In this document: piece by piece, positions 48,083 through 61,300 of the stretch
Layout of the letters: every line of letters starts with the position of its first letter
How positions within the stretch are numbered: the first letter of the stretch is position 1
DNA from: Taenia hydatigena
Lineage: Eukaryota; Platyhelminthes; Cestoda; Cyclophyllidea; Taeniidae
Reading direction: 5' to 3'
Length of the DNA stretch: 64,000 nt
Assembly (NCBI GenBank): GCA_036345935.2
Contig: JADWOT020000003.1
Span: 16,758,509 to 16,822,508 of the forward strand
Translations under genes and position numbers: made by a program
Notes under the pieces: generated by a model
What the model saw: the letters and a program-made list of their open reading frames with translations, nothing else
The model's database searches: none
Told to the model about the DNA's origin: nothing

Positions 48083-50789
48083 TTCAATTTAATAATATTT
48101 TGTCACCTTTTTAGTTGAAAAGGGAAAGTGAACGTTTTTGTAGTGCTAAATCACAAGGCGTAATATTTATCTAAGAATAAAGAATACGGCCTGTTAAATG
48201 TTGCCCTTGAGGCGGTTTGGTAAAATCCTCCGCTTACAAGCTAGCAGCCACTTTTTAATTTTTCGAATAACAAAGTGTTGCGATGTCTGAAGATTTTGTC
48301 ATCGCTGGCAGAAATTTGAGCTGCCTTTGCCTGTTGCCTTACACTGGAGTGGTAAAACTTTGTAAAATTAAGATCTCTTTAAAATCATTGTATGCGTTAA
48401 TAAGGTAGTTATTTCCAGCCTTGGAACAACAACTTGTTTAAATTATTCAGTCGAAATGGTCTTAATCATAGTTTTCAATTAGCCTGGTATTATTCTAGCA
48501 TTGTCCTTACATCTTTTAAAGGGTAGGCTTGAAGACGCTCAAAAATACCTACTCATTCTCTAGAGTTCAATCAGAGGCATGGCCGATTGAGTCTACTTAA
48601 TTTGGATTAATCTGCTGAATTACTACCTGCCGTGGTTTCAGTCTTTTCCAACTGAGGCAAAAGGCGTTTCGTCTCCCCCGATGCGATGAAAGTAAGAGAG
48701 CTCGCCAATTTTTTTCAAACGAGGCAATAATATTTGCCTCTACCTTACTGCATCGGGGTTTTTTTGCAAATACAACAACTAGCAACAGCTTATGTGTCGT
48801 GAAGGCGGTAGTCATGGTAACGCCGCTTGAAAGCCTTGCAACTTCTTTGCCAATAACGCCAAGATGGTGCCGCCTTAAAAGAAATAAAGTATGTGGCGTA
48901 AACAGCTAGTAATTTTTTACGGCATTTCTTTAATCAAATCAAGATAATTGAATAGGATTTGTGCAAGCAGACTGTCTCCCCTTCTTGATTACGGGGAAAA
49001 CTCTCCATAGATTAGTTAAGAGCTAGTTTAACCTCCGTTTCTGATTGGAACAAAGGCTATTAATCGAATGAACTAGGAAGGGGAGATAACGCTAATCTGG
49101 GGATATGAATTATCCGTTTTTAATGCTCTTTACTTGTGCTTGATTGAGAGAATCTAGCGACAAATTAGACCCCACTAGTCCTCGAGGAGAAAATGTAGCA
49201 TTACCCATTACAGCACATGCTTGTCACACCTCTCCTGCTCGCTTTAAGGGTAATTAAGGGTGAGGTGAAGGAGAAAAGATCGAGCCTGTTGCGAGTATTT
49301 CTACCAGGGTGGTGGCAAAGGATGTTGTCGTTGAGGCAAGTGAGTGGCTGGCTTTCATATCCTTGCCCAGTCTAGACAGACAATCGTGCATGGAGCATGG
49401 TGTTAGCGATGGACGAATTTGCTCGTCAGTGGGGCATAAAATCTGCTAATACTCGTATCTGCAGAAGACAGCTTAGTGTAAGGCATTTGACAAATCCGCC
49501 TCTTCCTGAGTGCAACAAGTGACTTTTTATGACCCTTTATGCTTCTCCAAAAGACGTTTTCAGAGTTTTTAGTACTGATGGCAATGCAAAACATGCCATC
49601 CTGTTTTAATTCGGCTGAACCAACAAATTTTCCCATGTTGGGTTCTTCAACATGATACCAGCCCTTCATTCCAATGAGGATATTTTTTCCTTTTTCTACT
49701 GCAGCTCTAAAGGTTTGGATCCGCCCTAAGTACATTTCTTGGTTTTATTTGAAAATAAAAGACTTTTGTGTGTTATCTTTTGAGATGATTAAAGTGATGG
49801 AGAGGGAGCAGAGAATTTTCCAAGGTTTACATTTGTCTTTAACTTTTGTCTGTTTACTTTTAAAGTAGCGGGTGATTAAAAAACTGTGTCAATTAACTTT
49901 GGCGCTTCAATAAAGCAAAAAAAAATAAGCTTCAGATGGACAAAAAACCACTGAGGATAGACTCTTGAAGGGAGGATTAAAGGTCTTGAATATCATTAAC
50001 ATGCTGCGGTAGAAAAGTTTGTTTTCTGGCTTTCAAGTATGTAATGTAAACAGTTCCACCAAAACCGAGTGATGGTCCACGTCATATCCTCAAATTCCCA
50101 ACTATTCTTTAAAGCCCAAAGAATTAAACTGCGCAAAAGGCTTTCAAGCCCATCGCTAAAGTTGCACACTTATCTTAGGGAGCCTAACTAATATCTGGAA
50201 AAGGCTTCTGCTTGGGAGATTTTACCAGTGCAGCTAAATCACTCAGTTGTAACTAAAGATCCCGAAATTGCGAACATTCATGAATGCTTGCGCTTACCGT
50301 TGCCGCCGGCGGGCTCTTGTATACTTTGTAAATTCATAAAGACCGCTCATTTACTATGGCATTTAACACGTCGATTTGTTTTTGAAATGTTCGCGTTTTT
50401 AAATGGCCTTACCGCTGAATGCTTGGCTGCACATCATTGTACAATACCGGAAGTCAGCCTAGGATTTTACGTCTTCACGGCCCAATGGACGCTTTTACCC
50501 CTATCACGACCGGGACCGTCTGAATTAGGCCAAAATAGTGATAGAAAATATGAGTTACTTGCTAAGTAGTGTAGGTCCACTGCAGTGATGTTACTGTTTA
50601 ACTTGACGGTTCCTTGAATCGCTACTGATACTCTCTTTCAGTGTGAGATATGAAGATGCGTCTTCTGATACACACTTCTTGCTTACCAGATTTTAAAATA
50701 CTAAAGTATTACCTGCGAAATGACTCTTTACTTAAGTTCTGATCAAAGTGAGACAGCAATCGTAAAAAAAGAGATAAATCTGACTTTTA
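48083..50789. other. Intergenic or intronic stretch, nothing supported
   Basis: The minus-strand frame 49403-49735 (110 codons) has no recognisable motif and may be chance. If the Ig gene continues leftwards, this lies in an intron. Confidence 0.3.
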
Positions 50790-51018
50790 GCACCTTTGCT
50801 TGGTGGAGGAAGTTTTCGTATTTTGCTTCGCCTTAAAGAAATGCAAATCCAGAGCCTTGATTGTTTTCTCGACTCCCAGGTTTTGGTTATGGAGCCATTC
50901 CGTGTTAATTTTAGGCCATGACAGCAGCCCCAAGCCCATATTCAGGTCGACAATACATTTTCTGTCCGAGCATTATATCTTCTTTCGTCTTTAGGGGAGT
51001 CTAAGGAAGGCACAGTTA
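50790..51018 (+). mobile_element. LTR of the TRIM-like family
   Basis: It contains GGCCATGACAGCAGCCCCAA, GTCGACAATACATTTTCTG and CGTCTTTAGGGGAGTCTAAG, the family's LTR body. It is followed by TTTGATGGCA, a decayed PBS. It could pair with the LTR at 52745-52873 as one expanded element. The start is approximate. Confidence 0.5.
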
Positions 51019-51430
51019 GATTTGATGGCACACCTCTCAAGGGCACTGGAGTTACAGGACTTCGATTTGTTCTTCATTTTTTCTTCAGAAATGGTACTGA
51101 CAAGTAATTAATAGAAACAGAGAAGCCAATGCCTATTTTCTTTAAAAAAAACCAGCTGCGTCGTTTTGTTATCCTTTAATAATAAATCAGGTGCAAGGAT
51201 TTTACCCTTTACTACGTGCTTTTTAATTAGAAGTGGACAACAAGTAATTTTGGTGGTTTGCTCTATTCCAAATTGCCAGCCATGGGTATAAAAGGAGATC
51301 TATCTCTGTGCAATATTGCATTTTTCTCAAGTAAAATAAATACTTCCTCTTTTTGAAATTCGCTGATTACTCACACCTCTTTAAAGTTTCAATACTACTT
51401 ACAAACTTTACTGAGAACTTCTTCCAACGA

Positions 51431-51445
51431 CCCTAACCCTAACCC
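51431..51445. repeat. Short interstitial telomere-type repeat (CCCTAA)2.5
   Basis: CCCTAACCCTAACCC, the complement of the TTAGGG telomere repeat. It is only two and a half units and could be chance. Confidence 0.5.
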
Positions 51446-52744
51446 AATTCATGAAGCTTCACAAATTAGTCAGAGCAAATAAATCTATTGACTCTGAATA
51501 AAGCTTTATTTAAAAAATGAAGGTTATTTTACTAAAAATTAGTTATTTCTCCAGTTTCAGAAAACAAGCATTCTTACTAATGTCATGCTTTATGGATGAC
51601 TCGCTGAAGTCCCCAATTCGACGGGCGGACCAGGTATATGCCATTATTCATCTTTAAACTAATTTGTTTTATTTATATTTAATCATTCGTCTCCTTCAAT
51701 TTTATAATCATTCCTTAAGACTCAGAAGTATTTTGTTATTTTTTCTTGTTTTATGACATTGGCAGGACTTGTAAATACTCTTTCGCCCTCAATTCAAACA
51801 GTTATGCGCCAGGAAGAGTTCGTAGGCATCATCCCAGAGGCTACAAAGCAGTCGCATTAATTAATTTTATCAGAGAGTTTTTCAACGCACTTTTTCACCT
51901 CGACGGTACATAATTAAATCTTTTAGGAGGGCAGTGGAATCCACAAACTCCTTGGCTTTATGATCGGCAAACAAATTCGGCCTTCATTTGAGGTGGCCAA
52001 CTAAGTGGGTGTTGAGGAACTTAGTTGAGATCTTGATTAAATCTACAAGATCTTAAGTTACAAACAAAAGTTGTGCAAATAATCTTTAGTCATAAATCAT
52101 AAAACAACGTAGCAAGTGCTACATTTTAGTTGCGCAAGTAAAGATGGAAGTAAGTAGACCCCTCAGGAGACTGCTATAGGGGTGCTTTAGGTCTAATAAG
52201 TTGATAAAAAAATGAGGTATTTTCGAACTTAGTAATTCGCAAGAGTCTTATCAGCCCTTTCGATGAAAGACACCACAACGTGAAGGAAATTACATCACCT
52301 TTGGATTACAAATAGCAACTCTGTTTTCTGTACACACAGGAATACGCAAGTGCGGTTAAATGGGTGCATTTGGGAGAGGAGGGTAGAGCATTTGTGCTAA
52401 GGTGACAATGAAAGACATTAGAAGAAACGGGATCGGCGTTCGGAATGTTGCACCACTTGTGGAGTTGGACTGATTTAGGGAGGAATTTCTCTCACCCTTT
52501 TGATAAAATCCTTAAAAAGGGAGCAGGAAAACAATTGACAGCGCGGTGAGTATGGTCGATTATTTGGGTAATGTACCTTAACCGAAAAATTTCTTGATTA
52601 GAAATGCATCAGAAAAAGAGGAAAGGTTACCTTCGTCTTTAAGGAATTCTTGATCAGTGGACTTTAGGCCTCCTAGGTTATCGTCGGCTAAAAAAACGCA
52701 AAATAGTAAAATTTAATCTGCAAAATACAGTCGTGTAGCTTCAG

Positions 52745-52873
52745 TTTTTTGTTTTTTTGTACTTCCACCAGGCGGTATGACCTCTGAGCGATGCTAGCAG
52801 CCCCAATGCATTTTCCACTCTCTTATTTGATCATTTTGCGTCCTTAAGGAAGTCGCAGGGCAAAACACGTCTT
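52745..52873 (+). mobile_element. LTR fragment of the TRIM-like family
   Basis: ACTTCCACCAGGCGGTATGA, GATGCTAGCAGCCCC and CCTTAAGGAAGTCGCAGGG follow the LTR order, ending in AAACACG. No PBS was seen. Confidence 0.45.
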
Positions 52874-54282
52874 CTCTCTTAGTCTCCTTCTATTTCTTCC
52901 CATCGAGCAATATCGCTGTCTTCTTAGAGCTCCTGGACTTCATCCTCGCAGTAGGCGACTTTGGGAAGAATTTCTCCTCACTGACACCGCATTCACAACA
53001 CGACCCTTATAAACAATGGAGACTACGAAAACCCTTAATTCTTACGGACACTGATTCTCTAGTGGCATATGAAGGTGTTCGAGTCCATAGAAGATTCCCT
53101 TATAACTTGAGCACACATAATAGTTCAAGCAAAATCTTAAAAGCTACAAAAGGAAGTTTTAAAGTACTTCTAAAATGAGAGCGAAACAGATGAAACTGTA
53201 TTTCCATAAACACAGTGTTAGTCGGTTGAAAGGAAAAAGAAACTGCTGTCAATGGTTAGTTAGACCGTTAACCTGGTCCAAAGAATTCCGTGTCAAATGG
53301 AATATGGCCAGCTCTTTTTGCTGTCATTTATCAACCGAATCTCAGTGTAAAAATACATAGTTAGAGAGGGCAAAGCTCTCTCTCAAAATTAAAGGGTCAT
53401 AGTAACTTTTCATGACTAAAAAGGGTTGTGTTTTTAAAAACACTGCAAGCAGATCTTCATTAGTGCTCCTAAGTAGGTGATTATGCCAAGCGATCGAGTT
53501 GCTTGCCTTAGTAACAAATCAAAAGAAGTTTATGCGTGGTCGCCACATTTAGTTTACAAACAAGAAAAATTGAGTGCCATTTCTCACTCCGATCCATAAA
53601 ATTGCAAGCAAAATTTAATAAAGCGGTCAGCAATCTTCTCTGTACTGATGCAGTCTTCTGCTTTTGAACTAAGAACTGTAATACTTATGTTCTTTAAATG
53701 TGCTTTGTAGGCCAGAGGCGGGAGGACGATTTTAATCCGATCATGGATTAACGTGGTCGCTCCTCAGAGCCCAACACGCCCTCGTCTTAGACACTCCGAC
53801 CTAATTACCCCATACCATCCTTCGGCCTATAATAAAGGTGTCTAGAAACAACCAACCTTCTAATTCTAAGCGTAGAAGAAGGAAGGAGGAGGGAAGGGAA
53901 GAATCTTCTGCAATCATATCAACAATACTATCAAAAGGATTCTGCATGGTCTTTTCCCTAGGCAAAAAGGCAATACTCGTCCCACTTTTAGCCTAGCTTC
54001 TCGAGACAACCTTTCTCATTCCATGTATGTATGCCAAAACGTGCATTTCCCAATCTCCCGGTGGCACTACTCGCTTGTTTATTTATTAATTCCCAAAGGA
54101 TGCCATTAGGGCTAAGTGGCATGTCAAATTTTGCTTGCAGTGTAATGTACTACAGAGCGCATTGTACTCCATTATGTGACCTAAAATAAAAATGCAAGAG
54201 AGAGGCGAGTGTGAGGAATTTCTCCATACACTCGTTGTTTTTACACATTTACTGACCTAGGTAAAGCAGTTGAAGAACTTAC

Positions 54283-54484
54283 AAGTGACATTTAATCGAA
54301 AAATTTTTTCAAGAAGGCTGTCTGCGTTAATTTGGCAGGCGTAGAAACCGGCATCTGTTTCTTGAACGTTGTCAATCACCAGGGTCCAGTCTTCGTAAAA
54401 CTTTCTTGGTAGGTAGTAACGGTGCTGTCTTGTCTCCAGGCCGAGTGATAACTCCTGGTATTCTCCTGCTTTCCACCAAGAAAT
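54283..54484 (-). CDS. Ig gene second exon, second half of Ig domain 1
   Basis: The acceptor TTGAATTCCAG and the donor ACTT/GTAAGT are both strong. There are 67 codons plus 1 nt. It encodes ISWWKAGEYQELSLG, then RYYLPRKFYEDWTLVIDN, DAGFYACQINADS and FRLNVT. A phase 1 end is typical for an Ig-domain boundary. Confidence 0.85.
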
Positions 54485-57400
54485 CTGGAATTCAAAAATC
54501 AATAAAACCTGTTTTTTAAGTTTTTTTTAATGCGAACTAGTTCATAAACTAGGCTTTTTACTCATTAATTTTCCCGATGACAATGTGGTCTAACAATATT
54601 CATTGATTGTGTGGATGAATTCGTCGACCTGCCGACATCCTAACGAGTCATCGATTGTCAAGCTAACTGCAGACGCAACTCTGACTCCATGGATGATAGA
54701 CAATGAGGAGGAGGCCATCAAAACAGCCTTGATTTGTAGTTGAGAAAATGTATGCTTGAGGTCCACAGACTCTCAAAGGAATATCCACAAGATTGATGCG
54801 ACTTATTTCCAGTTTCCATAAAGATTTGTAACCAGACAGAAGTGCGAGAAGAAGACATAACTACCAAACTAAAGTCTGTAAATCAACCTTTTATTATGCG
54901 TTTTGCTAAATGCTTTTCATGCTTTTAAGCACATGCTTCTACGAGCGGCTTTTGGTAGAATATGAGTTTTGTAGAGAACGACGTGCAGTTCTCGGTAAAA
55001 CCGAATAAAATAAATCCTTGCAACGTCGGTCGGAGAAATTTAAAGTGTCTTTACAATAAAAGCAAGGAAAGTTAGTGGAAACCTTTTGATCCGGTCTAAT
55101 CATTGACTTCTCTACGCGTGAAATAGTCTCCGTTCACTGTTTCACTGCATTTACTTACAGGTAAAAATGTCACAAATCCTCAATCATGGTCCAAGCATTT
55201 TTAATCTTTAACTCATGGTGTCAGTGAGGGCAATAATTACATAGAATTAGCTAATAAATGTGTCTCAATGGAGGCAATCAAGGCACTCTAATTAGTAATC
55301 ACTAGCATCCCCCAAGAGAGTGCTGTTTTGAGGTCCAACCTAAATCTAACATCTTGAGTCACAATAGATGAATAAGGCTTCATAGTCTTGTAAAAATAAG
55401 CAAAGATTATAGCGTATTATACAAAACTTCGGAAATATAACACAAGCTCAGCACGTCTAATTTGACCAAAGGTTGCTCCGAGTTTACCATCTACCTCAGT
55501 GCCTTCTATTGCCCTAACTTACAAATGATGACTTTGGATGCTTGGCAAATAAGCAAAATATTTGTACCAATGTGCATTAACTTGGTGATTATGGAATGTT
55601 TCGTCTATGTGTCGGGCAAAACATGAGTTTGCCAATGAACCTACTTAAATCGTACTTAAGTAGCAGGGCGAAAGGTCTATTGCCATTGCTTATTAAAGCG
55701 ACCTCGCACACAATGCAAAATTTTTTTAACCGCTGCCCACACTTAATAAAAAGCGTTATTTATGTATAAATGCGCATAAAGTGGGGACTTTTGGGATATC
55801 CTGCGATAATATTACCATTTTATTGCCAAATCCATATCGGGTTTTAGATGGATGCCCTTATCTTCTCATCAAATCCAAAACTAATTTGTGTAGCTAAAAA
55901 CCAACTTTTAAAAGTTTTCGATGGTTTACTCTATGCAGAAGCTAAAAAGTTTAAAAACAACTCTTTTTACCAGCCCTTTGCCTGGTTCCCTTTCAAACGC
56001 AAATCCAGCAAATATGGTTTAGTTTAGTTGATTCAAGCTTTCCCGTTTTTATTCAAGAAAGTATTAAGAGGGTTCTCTTCCTGATTTGGTTTTATAAAAG
56101 AGGTGTCAAATTGGGATGCTCTGTCAACGTGCACACAAAGTGGAAGCGAATTGAATTATGAAAAGAGCCTGTTGGCACAGAGACTCTGTCAGGGCAATAA
56201 AATATGCAGACCATACACGAACAAGCATGAAGCACATAACCAGATAATGCATCTGCTTAGGCATTTCAGCATCGCATGTACGCCTACCGAAAAGAAATTA
56301 ATTTATTTATTGTTTCCTTCATTTTGACCTCCTGTGTCCGTGTATTAAAAGATAGGATCAGCTCACCGAACAACTCTTTGTGGATGGTAGCGCAGAATTA
56401 GCAGATATTTAGAGGTTGACTCACCCGGACCTGCCATTAAAATTAGTTTCCCAAAGTTAAAAAGAGAATGTCTTTCGATAAAGTATATTGGTTTTTCTCG
56501 ACAAAAGTACGTCCAGTGTTTTTGAACTTAATGAAATTAACGCTGCTTTCATCCCATTCCGTGTGATTGGAGGACTTTTTTCATTTTGGCAAACATCTTT
56601 AAAGAGGCGGTGGTGGCATTCGTTTGGTGTTTGCATGGACACATATTGGCACGGGAAGCTTTTTAGGCTAATTTTCTTCTTATGGCTCACCTGGCGATAG
56701 TGGTAAAGATTGGTCCTAGAGGTAACAATTAAATGATGCATAACTACTTCTGTTTAATTTCTAATTTATTAATAAATTTGCAGTAGGAGCTTTTACAGAG
56801 GGAGTCCCATATTCTTTTTGTATTTTCGAATGCATTATTAAAGCCTCATTTTAGGCCACAGAAGTAAAAGTGGCCCGGTAAAACAGTCCTGATGGATGAT
56901 ATCTAATTTGGTTTGTGAGACTAAATTCCTGCAGTCTATTGTTTCCTTTCAGCATACTTTGCAATTCTTTAGCATAAATACCCAATATTTTTCAGTCACA
57001 ATTTTTATGCAAACTTGAGTAAGACAGTGCAGAAAGAACTTGCATATGGAAAAGTTGGCCATTCCGGTAGAGCTTCCCGTAGACTTGCAGCAAGACTACA
57101 ATAGCATTGGTTTTGGGCTCTAAAGGATACTACTTATTACTACTGCATTGGCTTAAAAGTAGCATGTGTTAGTTACGAAACTCATCATAGCGTTGGAAAC
57201 AGGATATTGTTAGGGTTTCTACTCCTAACTTGAGATTTTAGGTCCACATAAAGAGACTCGTTTAAATGATAAAGTTGAGAATGTCAACTTAAGGTGGTGG
57301 AGAAGCAGACGTCGACCCCTGCAATACAGTCAACAACAATGCCATTTCAGCTTCTAAAATGGCTTGCTTTAAGTTTAACGACTACAAGCTATTTATTTGC

Positions 57401-58305
57401 GTGGAACTACAGGACCGAATATATTCTTATTCCCTTACAAAGGTAACCAAGTCGATGTCATTGCAGAGTCTGCTTGCAAATGAAAAGGGTATGCAACGAG
57501 TTGACTGCTTTAGAACATTTAAAACATTATCCGACATGGCAGTAATTGAAGTGATACCCATTTGATTAGTGCCAACTCAAATAAGACGGATAGTTACCTA
57601 AACAGTAATCAAAGCAAGGGTACTTTTGTTCATATTTTGGAGTCGAAATCTCGAGTTGACATGAAGGCCTCATTTAGGAGCACTTGCCAAAACACTTTTA
57701 GACTTGGATGGAAAATGCGTGAAAAACAGACCACAAACTTGTTTTCTTTTATAATTTTGGCTTATTCTGGATGGTTTACTTATCGTAAATTCGGTCAAAG
57801 TAACCAGTGCTGGTTAACAATGCTTCCTCTTTGGGAACAGCGGCTTAAAAGACCAGGGCCTTACGAAGTGGGTGTTGGCCACAACAATATCGCTTTGGCT
57901 TCCATTTTCACAAAAGAGTTTCAAAATAATATGAATGAATGATAATGAGGTCTTAGTAGACACCTGATCACAACCGTGCAATTTGGGGTTGCATTTACAG
58001 GTTAAACGAAACAATGAACGTGTATCACTGACCACAACATTCGTCAGATCAATGCCATAGACGAGACACGGAAGCTCCGCTTTGGTGCCCACTTTTGCAT
58101 TGATCTTTGTATTTACGTCGGCGAAGAAGAACTGCCCTCCACCACTCGTCATTGTTGTTGTCGGTGGTTTGCTGGTCCGTGTGGCTCCACGAAATTGATG
58201 GAAGTGCTGCGAGGCGTTCAATTTTGCGGCGGACACACAGAATGCCTGGGGAAGAGTGAGAAGGATAAGGGACAGCCAGCCTGGCATTAACATGCGAGGA
58301 AGCAT
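54283..58305 (-). CDS. Ig-domain cell-surface protein (dpr/lachesin type), 5' part
   Basis: Partial gene; two exons are supported (58305-58033 and 54484-54283), joined by an intron of about 3.5 kb. The start at 58305 gives a signal peptide (hydrophobic WLSLILLTLPQAFCVSA), then a serine/threonine/glycine-rich stretch. One Ig domain is split by the intron: the first cysteine is in KAELPCLVYG; WWKAG, DWTLVIDNV and DAGFYACQIN follow. The W, the L-x-I strand and D-x-G-x-Y-x-C are the Ig signatures, and DWTL...DAG-x-Y-x-CQI is typical of dpr, DIP and lachesin neuronal adhesion proteins. The second exon ends in phase 1 after FRLNVT, so more exons are expected to the left. A function in cell recognition is inferred from the family only. 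Confidence 0.75.
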
Positions 58306-58359
58306 TGTGCCGACCCCTGTCGACGCATTTGTGTTCCAACTATTCTCATGAGCAAATTT
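58033..58359 (-). CDS. Ig gene first exon: 5' UTR, signal peptide, first Ig strands
   Basis: Coding part 58305-58033 (91 codons); the donor is GTG/GTCAGT (an alternative one codon earlier is GTT/GTGGTC). A good acceptor (CCTTTTATTTCAG) sits just upstream, placing the exon start at 58359. This means either a further 5' exon or trans-splicing of a leader. The 18 codons between 58359 and the ATG are open in frame, so a coding upstream exon cannot be excluded, but the signal peptide directly after the ATG at 58305 supports that start. A short out-of-frame upstream ATG (58349) overlaps the start. Confidence 0.7.
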
Positions 58360-61300
58360 CTGAAATAAAAGGCAATCACTAAATCTTTCTTCGCTCTCAA
58401 AGGTTGCCTATATGCTAGATAATACGAAAACAATTTTTAAATGATAAAGGTCAGGAGGAGTTTTAATTTTCGTTCTAGGTGAGTAAAAACGATGCTTTAT
58501 CGCCTGTATCAACAACATCGCAGATTGTATGTGTGATATTAAAAAACGGAAGCACAAATATACAAATTGCAACATTCTCACATTTTAGACATTTTTTAGT
58601 TGAATACGACCTAAATTTGGTTTATTTTTGTAGATCTCATTGATAGAATTAAAAATCCGTTGTCTTGGTGACAAATTTGAAAACAATTCTACCCACAGTT
58701 ATGTAAAATCATTTTGGCTTCGACATTGAAGTCCAGGTTTAAAGCAATCCATGCGTCCCTTGCAACAGTAACTAGTGTATTTTTTGGGAGGTGCGTATAA
58801 CAATTGTCGGTAGCGTTTGTTCACTTATCCCGATTTGCTCTCCTTCAGGTTAAAAAATATATGTATCTGCCATTTCCCCCAGCCTTGTACTAACATGTCG
58901 ATTGAGGGTGTAGCCATAACCACCCAAATACTCAACGCAACACCTCAGCGTTTTTAAGAGCTTCACTTTCTTTTTATTTTGTTCAGTATAATGCAACATT
59001 TACTGCCTTTTCTATAAAATGCCTTTTGCGAGAGAGGAGAAGAGGAGGAGAGCTGTTCGTGGATGCATGATTGCGTGCCCAAATTGTGCCTTCTTAAAAA
59101 AGTGTCTTAAGAAGAGGCCTGAGGGTGTATGGCTCCCTCGAGGTGGATTGACACCGCACAGCTTGGAAAACAGACAACGTCAGCTAGCTAGTGTCGAAAT
59201 CTCAACGCAACATTCTTTTTTAATTAAGTCAACTAATAAAAGCATCCAGCTACTGAATAAATAAAGATGCGCTGGAGAGATGGAATTTGGTTTGAAGGAC
59301 TAAAATAACACAGCTAAACTAAGAAAACAAAAAACGCAAAAAAGCGTGTTCAAAAATAGTATTACCAAGAAATGGGTATTAGTAATAGACGCGGCATTCG
59401 CATTTCACTATTTTTCTTAAGAAAATAAAAAAAAATTTGGACAGAAGACATGAAAGCGACCGTGTTTACATCATTAAAAAAATTAATCACCCATAGAGAA
59501 GAATATTTGACGAGGCAAGTAATTCCCGTAATTTATTTCTCCCTCGAAGTGGACGGTTCTTATGATGACATTCAATAGACCATGTGAAGGCAATATTTGT
59601 TTCCAAAATCTCGACTTGTTCTCCCGCCTTTCTATTGGTTGACTCGAACAGCCAGTTGTACGACCACTGAGAAATGCACCGCGCCCGATCCTATGCCTGC
59701 GCTCCAAGCCTTCTCAGTTTGTAAAAGCAATGTCACACCGAAACTATCCACGCCTTTCAAAGCATGTCAAATTCAGCGCAAATGTCAATTAGTCCAGCCA
59801 CTGGAATGTGGCTTTGCTTCACCTTAGGTGGATAGGTCTCCTAGTTTACTATTCCAGATTTTATTCAGAAAATTCTCACACTATTTAAGTTTCGTTTACT
59901 CTGTGAATGCAGAGAATGAAATTCATTTCTGCACATGTAGGGGAAAGTGCGTGTCTTCAAACATTTTAACTTTTGCCGAGGTTGATTCTTTAGTTTCCTA
60001 TCGTTTCGTTCTTGGCAGTTCTGTCGAATAACCTATTTTCCTTTTCCTGATAGTGTAGTGCATTTAAATCCAGGTGCTTGTGTCGCACCACCGTCTTTTA
60101 GGCATGGCTAGGGCGCTCCTTAAGCCCAAGTCTTGGAACGCAAAATCTTGGCCATTTTTACTCCTCCTTGTCGCGATTAGTGCTGTGCATGCTATTTAGG
60201 GATTTCACTACACAAGAAAAAGGACCACCTCCTTTTGCAGATACTTGTAATTCGTGAACGCACATAGGACAGTTGATTTCCTCCAACAAATTCTACCAAA
60301 CACGCTTTAAGTGCGTCAAAGTTGTCAAATCCGCTTTCCTTCGCATATCATCCTGCATACCTTGTATGTATATATACGTATGTATGCATACATGCATGCA
60401 TGTATGTCTCGGCAGATTTCTAGCAACTAACCCACCTCCTTGGTTCTTTTAGGATTTTACGCTGAATAGGAGGGAGACCAAAGTTAATTACGCATCAGTT
60501 CAAGAATGGTGCCAAATGAAGCATTGAGTAGAGTCTGAACAGTCCCAACTGTATATGCCAGAATTGCAGCATGCTGGTTTGTTGTTTTTATCCTGCACAA
60601 AAGTCACCAGCCAGACTAAACATTCTTAGTCTGATGCTAAAGCGAAATAGTTGCCGATTTTGTGGGATTTTAAGTCAAAAGGCTGGCTTTGTCGGAGAGG
60701 AGGCGATATTTCAAAAAATTACGTTAACTTTATTGTGCCAATGTCTGCCATTGATTTACGAGTTTCTTGTGTTATAAATTTACTGTAACCTGTGACTCAA
60801 TCCCCTTTTGGGAGTCGAGTAATACAAATGGAATGACTGGAAAGATTTAAAATACATCACGCAAGATTTGGATACGAAAGAGCAATTGCAGAAGGTCGGA
60901 AGTGGCGGACCAAAACAATGTTTTGAACGGCGAAAGGAGAAGTTACCACCTTGACAGTTCTATTTGTCTGTACAACTATTTGCCACCTTGGGTTGAGTCT
61001 CATTCTGGCCGCCAGCCAGACACATGTTGTGAGTGTCTGTCTAGACAGTTCCACCATGCCTGGAGGCATCCTCTTGGGCTAAACAAAGCGCTTTACAAAA
61101 CCAAAATACTTCTTCCCTGATTTTATCATAAACCGACCAAAAGTGATGAGGTTCTTTTTACATTTGTCAAAAGATTATTTTTCTAGACAAATTCTTTTCT
61201 CTAATTAATTTCAACTTTCAAATCTTCGTATGGTGTACATATAGCCGTTCCAGTTATTTGTCGAAATAAAGAAATAAACACATTTGCGACTTCTTCTGGC

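Noticed and set aside
49403..49735. Minus-strand ORF of 110 codons
   Set aside because: Considered as an exon of the Ig gene, but it lacks the Ig Cys-Trp-Cys pattern and clear splice sites.
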